NCBI GenBank assembly: GCA_016208975.1
Contig: JACQXA010000002.1
Coordinates: 138,848 to 202,847, forward strand
Reading direction: 5' to 3'
Length of the DNA: 64,000 nt
Source: Nitrospinota bacterium
Lineage (GTDB): Bacteria > Nitrospinota_A > UBA7883 > JACRLM01
Below, one piece after another: positions 35,496 to 43,609 of this stretch. The notes under the pieces are model-generated. The model worked only from the letters and a program-made list of their open reading frames with translations, ran no database searches and was not told the origin of the DNA. Made by a program: the position numbers and the translations under genes. The stretch's first letter is position 1; every line of letters begins with the position of its first letter.

Positions 35496-36400
35496 TGGGC
35501 GCAATGGAAAAATATCTGGTGCTTGGCGCTTCAGGCGTGGTTGGGCGTAACCTTATGGCGCGGCTGGGGGATAAAGTTGCGCTGGCCACGTACCATTCAC
35601 GGCCAGTTCCCGGCGCGGTCCGGTTCGACCTCGGCAAAGACAGTCTTGATACGGTTCTAAGCGCGGCCCAGGGCGCCACCGGAGCTTTCCTGTTGCTGGG
35701 GATGACCAATATTGACGCTTGCCACACGCGTCAGGCCGAGGCCCGGAAAATAAACGTGGACGCTATTTTAGACCTGGCAAAGGCGTTGGCGGATATGGGC
35801 GTAAAACCGGTGTTCACCTCCACCGATTACGTGTTCGGCGGAAACCGGGGCGGATATAGAGAAGAAGACCAGCCCGACCCAATCACCGCTTATGGCGCTT
35901 TTAAGGCCGAAGTGGAGAAGGATTTAATGGAGACCGTCGGGAACTACGCCGTGGCGCGGCTCTCAAGGGTGATAGGGGCCCAGCGAGGCGACGGTTCGCT
36001 TTTCGACGGCTGGATGGACGCCATCGAAAATAACGAGCCTATCCACTCGGCGGACGACCAGATATTTTCCCCAATCTTCGCCACCGACGCTGTGGAAGCG
36101 CTGGTATGGCTGGCCGATAGCGGCGCCAATGGGCTCTACAACGTTTGCGGGCCGGAGGCCTGGAGCAGGTACGGCCTATGCGCGAAGTTCTGCGATAAAG
36201 TGTCAGCGCTTGGTAAACCTGTTCCCCAAATCCTCCGCTGTAAAATTAACGGCATGGGCTTGAAAGCCATCCGTCCGCTGGACACATCCATGTCATCGTC
36301 AAAACTTTCGCGGGCCTCTGGAATAAAACTTATGGGCGCGGACGAAATGATGGAAAGGTTCCTGCGTTCGTGCGGGCATGGAGCGCCGTTGGCCGTATGA
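35495..36400 (+). CDS. RmlD-like SDR sugar reductase
   Basis: Start ATG 35495 overlaps the previous stop. The 301-residue protein has YLVLGASGVVGRNL (NAD(P) loop), FTSTDYVFGGNRGGY and AYGAFKAEVEK with the catalytic Y-x3-K. These match the dTDP-4-dehydrorhamnose reductase/RmlD group, which reduces a 4-keto nucleotide sugar. The family's usual YGxTK is AFGAFK-like here. In the operon it would follow C-methylation and radical steps on a keto sugar. Its stop overlaps the next radical SAM gene by ATGA. Confidence 0.82.
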   Translation: MGAMEKYLVLGASGVVGRNLMARLGDKVALATYHSRPVPGAVRFDLGKDSLDTVLSAAQGATGAFLLLGMTNIDACHTRQAEARKINVDAILDLAKALADMGVKPVFTSTDYVFGGNRGGYREEDQPDPITAYGAFKAEVEKDLMETVGNYAVARLSRVIGAQRGDGSLFDGWMDAIENNEPIHSADDQIFSPIFATDAVEALVWLADSGANGLYNVCGPEAWSRYGLCAKFCDKVSALGKPVPQILRCKINGMGLKAIRPLDTSMSSSKLSRASGIKLMGADEMMERFLRSCGHGAPLAV

Positions 36401-37392
36401 AAAAATACCCGGAGATGCTAAAGGAATACCTGGTGAGCAGGATAGACCCCGGCTCCACCTGCGAGGGGCTTCTGGAGTTCCCCAGGTATTTCGAGATAGA
36501 AACGGTGAACGCTTGCAACGCCCGTTGCTCCATATGCGCGGTGACGGAGTGGACTTCGGACACAAAGATTATGAAACAGGAGCTGTTCGAAAAAATAGCC
36601 AGCGAAATAGCCCCTCACGCGGACACCATCAAGCGGGTTTCCCTCTTCCGCAACGGCGAGCCGTTACTGGACAAGAGGCTGGAGGAGAAGATAGCGCTCT
36701 TGCGCGCCAAAGGCATAAAAAACGTCTGCCTCAGCACCAACGTATCGTTGCTTAACGCCAGGCGTGCCGAGGGCATTTTATCGGCGGGGGTGGGCGTGAT
36801 GATCCTGTCCATAGACAGCCTGGAAAAGGATGTCTACCAGAAAATACGGGTAAACCTGGATTTCGATGAAGTAATGGCCAACGCCACAAGGTTCATCGAA
36901 ATGCGGGACCGGATGGGCTCCAAAGCCTCCATCTGGGTGCGGATGGTGAAACAGCCGCTGAACGCCCACGAATGGCCGGAATACGAAAAATACTGGCGGG
37001 CGCTCCTTTCGCCGGGGGACAGGGTGTTTTACCGCAACCTGCACAACTGGGGCGGCCAGTTGCAAGGGGTGGCCCCTTCCAGCGAAAGTTACGAGGCCCA
37101 GCTACCCTGCGTGGCGCTGTGGTCGCTGATGATAATTTACGCCAACGGCGAGGCGCCCATATGTAGCGCGGACATCAAAGGGGAGCGCTCGCTGGGCAAC
37201 GTCCGCGAAAAGAGCATAAAGGAGATATGGACGTCTGCCCAGGCCGATTATTACCGGGACAAGCACGCCGCCGGCAGGAAAGGGGAGATAGACATGTGCA
37301 GGGATTGCAACATGTGGGAGGAGCCGGGGGACTGGAAAGAGAGCATCGCCGCCAAATACGCTGGCGAAAGATCCATGTTGTTCAGCGAGTGA
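36397..37392 (+). CDS. Radical SAM/SPASM-type enzyme
   Basis: The 331-residue protein starts at ATG 36397, overlapping the reductase stop. EIETVNACNARCSICA contains CxxxCxxC near residue 40; LFRNGEPLLDKRLEE is the SAM-binding turn; the C-terminus has APICSADIKGERSLGN and MCRDCNMWEE, typical SPASM Cys spacing. It belongs to the same subfamily as 25849 and 31089, giving three in one operon. An MKFHF-family gene follows after 17 bases. Confidence 0.85.
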   Translation: MKKYPEMLKEYLVSRIDPGSTCEGLLEFPRYFEIETVNACNARCSICAVTEWTSDTKIMKQELFEKIASEIAPHADTIKRVSLFRNGEPLLDKRLEEKIALLRAKGIKNVCLSTNVSLLNARRAEGILSAGVGVMILSIDSLEKDVYQKIRVNLDFDEVMANATRFIEMRDRMGSKASIWVRMVKQPLNAHEWPEYEKYWRALLSPGDRVFYRNLHNWGGQLQGVAPSSESYEAQLPCVALWSLMIIYANGEAPICSADIKGERSLGNVREKSIKEIWTSAQADYYRDKHAAGRKGEIDMCRDCNMWEEPGDWKESIAAKYAGERSMLFSE

Positions 37393-37409
37393 CGGGAGTT
37401 TAAGCGCCG

Positions 37410-38840
37410 ATGAAATTCCATTTCGCCACCGCCGTATGGGGCGGGAAGTATGTGGACCTTTTTTTAAACGTGTGTCTGCCCAACCAGCTGACGAAGGGGA
37501 ACCTTCTGGCTTTCACCGGGCATGATTGCGTCTATAAAGTGTTCACATCCAAAAAGGACGCGCGCGCCATCGCAAGGAACAGGCTTATCGCGGAAGCGCA
37601 AAAAATAATGCCGGTCAAAATCATCCCCGTCAAAAACCTTTTCAAGCTGGCCGGGAAACATGACATGACTCAATATTCCGCCGCCATCGAGTCCATGAAC
37701 AAATGCCACAAAATGGCCATAGAAGAGGCCAACGCGGAAGACGCGCCGCTGTTTTTCCTTCCGCCGGACCAGGTGTGGAGCGACGGGGCTTTCGCCCGGG
37801 CCCGGGAGATAATATTGCAAGGCAAACGGGCCATAAACGTGGCCACGCCACGGCTTGCGCGGGATACGTTCCTGCCGCTGTTCCTTGAAAAATTCCGCGA
37901 CAGCGATGGATACATGCCCGCCCCCGCCCGGGAATTGACAAAACTTGCGTTGGGCCATCTGCATCCGCTGATAAACACCTTCTTCGCCGACTCTAAAGAT
38001 TTCGCCGCCGAGTGGACATGGCACATATTCTGGCGGGTTGGAAAATCCGGCGTTTTGGGCCGTTTCCTGTTTTTCTACCCGCTGGTGGTGTGGCCCACCG
38101 AAAAAAACGTAAGGCCGGGACTGGCGATAGATTTTGATTATCCATTCATGGCTGTCCCAAATTTCGATGATCACTATATAGTCACCGATTCGGACGAGAT
38201 AGCCGGTTACGAGTTCAGCCCCTCTGACAAGTTCGAGGAAAAAATAACCCCCGCAAGGTTCGACCCGCATTATTTCGCCTCCAACATCCTGAACAGGTTT
38301 TCCAACAGGATTAACCGCCGGTTCCTGCTAAGGTCCGTGCGGTTGCATGGCGAGAGCCTTTCGCCGGAATGGGAGCAGGCTGAAAAAGTTGCCAAAAGGA
38401 TTGCGCGCAAATCCCTGGCGGCCTATGCCCAGGGGAAAAAATGGGAGGCCAACCAGCTTACCTCCGTGTTGAGCCGCAAGGTGGACAGGGTGGTGATATT
38501 CGGCGGCGGAACGGGCGGCGAGCTGGCCGTGAAAATGGCGAAACGGAGCGGCTGGAAGGTGGCCTATTTTGTGGACAACAACCCGGCCAAATGGGGAACC
38601 ACCCTGTTGAACCGCCCGGTAAAAGGCCCGGCGGAGCTTATGAACAAGGATTTCGACCTTATCGTGGTGGCCTCCTACCCAGGCAGGCGGGCCATATCCA
38701 GACAACTTAACAAAATGGGTTTCGCGTACAATTACGATTACATCTGCCATGTGAATTACGACTCGCGCGCCCTGAACGCTATTAAGGGCAAGATAACTAA
38801 AACCGTCGTGTCAGCGCAAATACTTGAAGGAGCCATGTGA
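37410..38840 (+). CDS. MKFHF-family protein with C-terminal Rossmann-like domain
   Basis: Residues 1-350 of this 476-residue protein are the MKFHF unit: MKFHFATAVWGGKY, FFLPPDQVWSDGAF, APARELTKLALGHLHP, a WHIFWRVGKSGVLGR stretch ending PLVVWP, and DSDEIAGYEFSP. After a linker, residues about 357-455 form a Rossmann-like domain (VVIFGGGTGGELAV, YFVDNNPAKWG, DFDLIVVAS). The two parts match 39957-41354 over the full length, so the pair arose by duplication; the gene between them (38840) carries the same C-terminal domain. The probable role is transfer or handling of a nucleotide-activated sugar; this rests on context and fusion, not on a named family. Confidence 0.6.
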   Translation: MKFHFATAVWGGKYVDLFLNVCLPNQLTKGNLLAFTGHDCVYKVFTSKKDARAIARNRLIAEAQKIMPVKIIPVKNLFKLAGKHDMTQYSAAIESMNKCHKMAIEEANAEDAPLFFLPPDQVWSDGAFARAREIILQGKRAINVATPRLARDTFLPLFLEKFRDSDGYMPAPARELTKLALGHLHPLINTFFADSKDFAAEWTWHIFWRVGKSGVLGRFLFFYPLVVWPTEKNVRPGLAIDFDYPFMAVPNFDDHYIVTDSDEIAGYEFSPSDKFEEKITPARFDPHYFASNILNRFSNRINRRFLLRSVRLHGESLSPEWEQAEKVAKRIARKSLAAYAQGKKWEANQLTSVLSRKVDRVVIFGGGTGGELAVKMAKRSGWKVAYFVDNNPAKWGTTLLNRPVKGPAELMNKDFDLIVVASYPGRRAISRQLNKMGFAYNYDYICHVNYDSRALNAIKGKITKTVVSAQILEGAM

Positions 38841-39931
38841 TGGGTATCGGGCCGAATGTTTTACGCCTGTATTGCCAGCTGAAAAGGGAAGGCATATTCG
38901 ACAACGTAAAGTCCGTTATGGAGTTCGGCTCCCAGGAGTTTTCGGCGGCGTGCAAGGGGCATGAGTCCGCGGTTTACGAGCTTGCCCGCCTGTTCGGGGT
39001 TAAAAACGCGCCAGCCCCCGTGGAGGTTGCGGAAATGCTGGACTGCGGCCCCGCGAAACCTTTATATGAAATGCTTGGCCTCTCTTACGCCAGCCTGGAC
39101 ACCGACGGCCGCCACGGGGCCCTGCCGTGGGACCTAAACTTTGTAACCGTCACGCCGGAGCATGGGGGCAAATACGGTTTCGTCACCAACCACGGCACCA
39201 CCGAGCACCTGATAAACCAGTGGAACGCCTTTAAGGTTGCCCACGATTTAACCAGCGTGGGCGGCTACATGTTGCATTGCCTGCCGTTCATGAACTATCT
39301 GGACCACGGCTTTTTCTCATACCACCCCAATTTCTTCTACGCGCTGGCGACGGCAAATGGCTACGATGTGCTTGGCCCGTGGGTCACCATAGACGACTCG
39401 CTGAATCATTACATCCCATACGACCAGTCCATCTTTAAATATATAAACCAGACCGGTAACAGCACCATGCTGGTGATACTGCGCAAGACCGGGCCGGACC
39501 CTTTCGCCACGCCATTCCAGGGTGTGTACGAATCCTCCCGCACCACGGAGAACGCCGCCCGGTACATCACCGTCTCCGCCAGCGCCAGGTCTGGCGGGTA
39601 CGAGACGGATTTATCCAACATGGTGAGGCGCCATTTTTACCGCGCCAAAAAGGTGGTGGTCTTCGGAGCGTCTTCGGCCGGGAAGGCCATTCTGCGCCAG
39701 CTTAAAACTCTGAAGTTCGAGATAGCCATTACAGACAACAATCCCGCTGTTCACGGCGCGGAAATAGAGGGAATAAAGGTTGTTGCGCCGGACACGCTAA
39801 AAGGGAAAGGTTATTACGTCATCATCGCATCCCAACCCGGCTACCATGAAATATCGCGCCAGCTTGTGGAGATGGGATATTCAAAATACGCCGATTTCGC
39901 GGACTACAGGCTCCTGCCGGAGCTAATGTGA
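38840..39931 (+). CDS. Methyltransferase-like protein with C-terminal Rossmann-like domain
   Basis: The start is ATG 38840, overlapping the previous stop (TGATG). In the 363-residue protein, VMEFGSQEFS occupies the place of motif I but lacks the GxGxG loop. FVTNHGTTEHLINQ and GYMLHCLPFMNYL resemble later strands of SAM methyltransferases in LPS clusters. Residues from about 270 (VVVFGASSAGKAILR, ITDNNPAVHGAEIEG, YYVIIAS) are the small Rossmann-like domain shared with its neighbours. With a degenerate SAM loop, methyltransferase activity is uncertain. Confidence 0.55.
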   Translation: MGIGPNVLRLYCQLKREGIFDNVKSVMEFGSQEFSAACKGHESAVYELARLFGVKNAPAPVEVAEMLDCGPAKPLYEMLGLSYASLDTDGRHGALPWDLNFVTVTPEHGGKYGFVTNHGTTEHLINQWNAFKVAHDLTSVGGYMLHCLPFMNYLDHGFFSYHPNFFYALATANGYDVLGPWVTIDDSLNHYIPYDQSIFKYINQTGNSTMLVILRKTGPDPFATPFQGVYESSRTTENAARYITVSASARSGGYETDLSNMVRRHFYRAKKVVVFGASSAGKAILRQLKTLKFEIAITDNNPAVHGAEIEGIKVVAPDTLKGKGYYVIIASQPGYHEISRQLVEMGYSKYADFADYRLLPELM

Positions 39932-39956
39932 TCCGGCGGCGGAACATGACTATATC

Positions 39957-41354
39957 ATGAAGTTCCATTTTGTCACCGTGGTGTGGGGCGAGGAATATAC
40001 CGCCCATTTTCTTAACCGTTGCCTGCCAAACCAGCTTACGCCCGGCAACCTCCACGCTTTTAAAGACACCGGCGGCGCACTCTACAAAATATACACCACC
40101 AGAAAAGACGCCGGATCAATCGAAAACAGTGAAAATTACAAGCGGGTAAAATATATATTACCTGTTAGCCTGAACATCATGGACGAAGACTCCCTGGAAA
40201 ACATCGCCGGGGACGAAAAATACCGGAAGACCATAGACCTTATGAACAGTCTCCATGGCAGGGCCATTAAAGAAGCCAACGCGGACGACGCGGCCATTTT
40301 CATCCTCACACCGGACGCGCTGTGGTCCGAAGGGGCCTTTTCAAAAGCGCGGGACATTGTGAAAGGCGGCAAGCGCGTGGTGCTCCTGCCACAGCTAAGA
40401 GTGGCCCAGGAAACCTTCCTGCCCGAATATGAAAGGCTGTTTGGCGCTGGCAATGGCGGTTGTCCCGCCCCGGCGCGGGAACTGACAAAGCTGGCTCTGG
40501 CGCACATGCACCCATATACGAAAACGTTTTATGTGGACTCGCCAAATTTCTCCACGGAATTCACCTGGTATCTTTTCTGGCGCGCCGGGGAAAGCGGGCT
40601 CGTCGCCCGGTGCCTTTATTTCCACCCGTTCCTGATTTATCCAAAAGTGAAGGACGCGGTTCCCATGGTGGCGGTGGACCATGATTACCCCGCCATGGCC
40701 GTGCCCGAATATAAGGATTATTACTTCGTCAAGGACTCCGACGAGATCGCCGGTTACGAGTTCAGCCCCGCTGGAAAGCTGGCGGAATTCATTTCGCCGG
40801 GGCAATTTAATGAGCGGGATTTTACATGGAACGCGCTGGCGCGGTACTCCCGGCCTTTAAACAGGAAAATGCTACTTAACCCGATTGTGGCGCACGGCGG
40901 CGAGGTTACGCGGGAATTCATGGAGGCGCGGGAGGAGTCCGGCAGGATAGCTCGCAGGCTGGTGGCGATGTTCGAGCTGGCCCAGCGTTATAAGAACTGG
41001 CAGGAGAAGCCGCGCCCCAGGAATATGGACCATGTGAAACGCGTGGTGATATTCGGGAGCGGCTCTGGCGGGCGGAAAATGATCCCAGTCGCGGCAAGGC
41101 TCGGCTGGAGCGTTGCGTACATTGTGGATAATGACAGCGCCCGGTGGGGCGGCGTAGTGGACGGTTGTGGAATAAAAGGGCCAGACGCCCTTGGTAGCGC
41201 GGATTACGATTTGATAATGGTTTCTTCCGGCCCGGGCCGCGAGGGCATTTTCGCGCAACTTTATGGGCTGGGTTATAAATATGGGCGGGATTATATTTAT
41301 TACCAGGACACGGTGATAGTTGGCGGCGAGTTAATATCCCTTTTTGATTATTAA
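39957..41354 (+). CDS. MKFHF-family protein with C-terminal Rossmann-like domain, second copy
   Basis: The 465-residue protein has the same order as 37410-38840: MKFHFVTVVWGEEYT, FILTPDALWSEGAF, APARELTKLALAHMHP, WYLFWRAGESGLVAR, DSDEIAGYEFSP. A Rossmann-like domain follows from about 358 (VVIFGSGSGGRKM, YIVDNDSARWGG, YDLIMVSS, YGRDYIYYQD). The closing YGRDYIYYQD is nearly the same as YGKDFIYYQD in the asparagine synthetase insert, indicating recent exchange. It is the last gene of the plus-strand operon; its TAA overlaps the TAA of the convergent gene. Confidence 0.6.
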   Translation: MKFHFVTVVWGEEYTAHFLNRCLPNQLTPGNLHAFKDTGGALYKIYTTRKDAGSIENSENYKRVKYILPVSLNIMDEDSLENIAGDEKYRKTIDLMNSLHGRAIKEANADDAAIFILTPDALWSEGAFSKARDIVKGGKRVVLLPQLRVAQETFLPEYERLFGAGNGGCPAPARELTKLALAHMHPYTKTFYVDSPNFSTEFTWYLFWRAGESGLVARCLYFHPFLIYPKVKDAVPMVAVDHDYPAMAVPEYKDYYFVKDSDEIAGYEFSPAGKLAEFISPGQFNERDFTWNALARYSRPLNRKMLLNPIVAHGGEVTREFMEAREESGRIARRLVAMFELAQRYKNWQEKPRPRNMDHVKRVVIFGSGSGGRKMIPVAARLGWSVAYIVDNDSARWGGVVDGCGIKGPDALGSADYDLIMVSSGPGREGIFAQLYGLGYKYGRDYIYYQDTVIVGGELISLFDY

Positions 41355-43603
41355 GGGCGCTTTGGCCGTTTGGCCAGAAAAGCCCGCCCAAGAACGTGTG
41401 TTTGCAGATACGGCCAGAACTGGCCCACCTGTTTTAAGTCCCCCTTTTTGTACGCTTCGTTAACAGCCCTGCGGATGGCCTGCCCGTCCCACACCTGCGA
41501 TTCTAAAAACATTGCGCTGTTAACGGTATCCAGCGCGAAAGGTTTCAACGGGCCCGCCAGCCATTGGGCCATCGGGTTGGCAAACCCCACCTTCGAAGGC
41601 CGCGTCCGGATGCTTTCGGGAAGAACTCCGCGCATGGCCTCCCGCAGGACCAGTTTTGTAAAACCATCTCCAACTTTGCGCCCCTCCGGTAGCGAGAACG
41701 CGTAGCGCACAAGTCTCCAGTCCATAAACGGCGCGCGTATCTCCACCCCGTGCGCCATGGAAACCCTGTCGAAATTGCGCAAGATGGTCGGCAGGCGGGT
41801 AAAGTGGAAATCATCGTACAGCCTGCGGTTAAGAACGCCCATGCCCTGGAGAATCTTCATGTCGTCATCGGGTATATCTCTTGCGTAGCGCTCCGGCTTT
41901 CTAATAAGCCACGGGTTGGGATAAACCGGGGATTTAAAATAATCTTTCGTAACCATGATTTCAGAACTGGCGGAATAAATATCGTCCTGATAGTAGATAA
42001 AATCCTTTCCGTAAATGAAACCCGACTCGTGAAGGCTGTTAAATATCCCTTTCTTGCCCGGCGCGGAGGCCACAATTATCAGGTCAAAATCCCGGCCCGG
42101 CAATATTGCCGGGTCTTTAATTTCGAGCCCCTCCAAAGCGGATCCCCACTTGCCCTTATCGTTATCCACGAAACAAACCACTTCCCACCCACGGCTTTCC
42201 GCAAGGCGTAAGGCGGCGGCGCCTCCTTGCCCCGAGCCGAAAATAACCACCCGCCGGACGTTATCGCCAACAACCACTGTGGCGGGGTGGTTGCTGTTGG
42301 CGTAATATTCCAGGGTTTTTGAACTTCGCTCCGCATAATCCGGAAAAACGCTTCGGACACCAGGCGGATACATGCCGGTAAGGATTGTCCGTAGCTTCTC
42401 ATACCGGGTCGGGTCCGGTTGCGGCAGGATATGGCTGTCCATCAGCTCTTCCACGTGATGGTGATAGCCAGCCAGCAATTCATCACCGCCGTGCCCGTCT
42501 ATGGAAACGCGCAGGCCATCTTCCCGCATTCTGCGGTATAACAGCCACGCGGAGGCGGGCAGGTCGTAAATCTCCTCGAAACCGGACAGGATTTCATCCA
42601 GCAGGCATATTCCCCCCAGCGGGTCTATCTCCTCGAAAACGGCGGGAGCCCCGGTGTGGCGAATGACATCTTCGGCGAATGGGCGTTCGTCCTGCGGCGT
42701 GGCGGGGAACGAAGCCACAAAAGCCTTCGGCCGCCGCTCCGGTCCTCCTCCGCCTTTCCATAACGAGCAGAAGATGGAGCCGGAATCCAGCCCGCCGCTT
42801 AACGCGGCCCCGATGGGCACGTCGCTCCGTGTCCTTATCCCGCACGCGTCGAAAAACAGTTCCCGGAACTTTTCTACCTGCTGTTGAGGCGTGGAAGGGG
42901 GCGCATAAAGATGCTCCAGCGTGTTCCACCATCTGGATACCCTGGGCGGATAGCCTTTCATTATCGTAAGGCAATGGCCGCCCATGAGCCTTTTCACGCC
43001 CGTTAAAAGACAGTCCTCCGAGCCTTCGATGCTGTTATAGTCATTCAAGGCGCGGGCCACTATTCGCGGGTCGTAAACCGGGTTGAACCACTCCAGGGCC
43101 AGAAACGCTTTCATCTCGGAGGCGAAAGCGAATCGCGCTCCGTCATAAAAATAATGGAGAGGTTTTACGCCGAACCTGTCCCGGGAGAGAAACAGCTTCC
43201 TCTCCCGGCTGTCCCATATGGCCAGCGCCCACATCCCGTTGAAATGGGTCTGGCAGGCCTCGCCCCACTGCGCGTAAGCCGCCAGAACCACCTCCGTGTC
43301 CGACGAGCTTTTGAAACGATGTCCCAGCCCCTCCAGACGTTCCCGCAATTCAGGGTGGTTATATATCTCGCCGTTGAAGGTTATGGTATAGCGTCCATCC
43401 AGGTAAGACATGGGCTGTTTGCCGGCGCCGGAAAGGTCGATAATGGCCAGCCGCCGGTGACCAAGGCTCAAGCGGGCTTCCGCGTCGCGGTAAACCCCGC
43501 GCCCGTCCGGGCCGCGGTGGGCGAGGCTGTCGGTGAACGCGTCCATATCGGCGGGGGAGATGTCCCGCCCGTCAAGATTCCATACGCCGGTTATTCCGCA
43601 CAT
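41351..43603 (-). CDS. asnB: Asparagine synthetase (glutamine-hydrolysing) with inserted Rossmann-like domain
   Basis: The 750-residue protein starts MCGITG, placing the glutaminase nucleophile at Cys2, and keeps AHRGPDG and FNGEIYNH. The synthetase half has the PP-loop ALSGGLDSGS (about 265-275), DGHGGDELLAGYHH (about 369) and NFDRVSMAHGVEIRAPFMD (about 610). Between the last two, residues about 445-545 are foreign to the family. RRVVIFGSGQGG, CFVDNDKGKWG, DFDLIIVASAPGKK and YGKDFIYYQD form the same Rossmann-like domain found in the neighbouring MKFHF proteins. Family members are usually about 600-650 residues. In glycan clusters such enzymes amidate uronic acids or other carboxylates. Both active sites look intact. 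Confidence 0.88.
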   Translation of the reverse strand: MCGITGVWNLDGRDISPADMDAFTDSLAHRGPDGRGVYRDAEARLSLGHRRLAIIDLSGAGKQPMSYLDGRYTITFNGEIYNHPELRERLEGLGHRFKSSSDTEVVLAAYAQWGEACQTHFNGMWALAIWDSRERKLFLSRDRFGVKPLHYFYDGARFAFASEMKAFLALEWFNPVYDPRIVARALNDYNSIEGSEDCLLTGVKRLMGGHCLTIMKGYPPRVSRWWNTLEHLYAPPSTPQQQVEKFRELFFDACGIRTRSDVPIGAALSGGLDSGSIFCSLWKGGGGPERRPKAFVASFPATPQDERPFAEDVIRHTGAPAVFEEIDPLGGICLLDEILSGFEEIYDLPASAWLLYRRMREDGLRVSIDGHGGDELLAGYHHHVEELMDSHILPQPDPTRYEKLRTILTGMYPPGVRSVFPDYAERSSKTLEYYANSNHPATVVVGDNVRRVVIFGSGQGGAAALRLAESRGWEVVCFVDNDKGKWGSALEGLEIKDPAILPGRDFDLIIVASAPGKKGIFNSLHESGFIYGKDFIYYQDDIYSASSEIMVTKDYFKSPVYPNPWLIRKPERYARDIPDDDMKILQGMGVLNRRLYDDFHFTRLPTILRNFDRVSMAHGVEIRAPFMDWRLVRYAFSLPEGRKVGDGFTKLVLREAMRGVLPESIRTRPSKVGFANPMAQWLAGPLKPFALDTVNSAMFLESQVWDGQAIRRAVNEAYKKGDLKQVGQFWPYLQTHVLGRAFLAKRPKRP

Positions 43604-43609
43604 GCCCTG

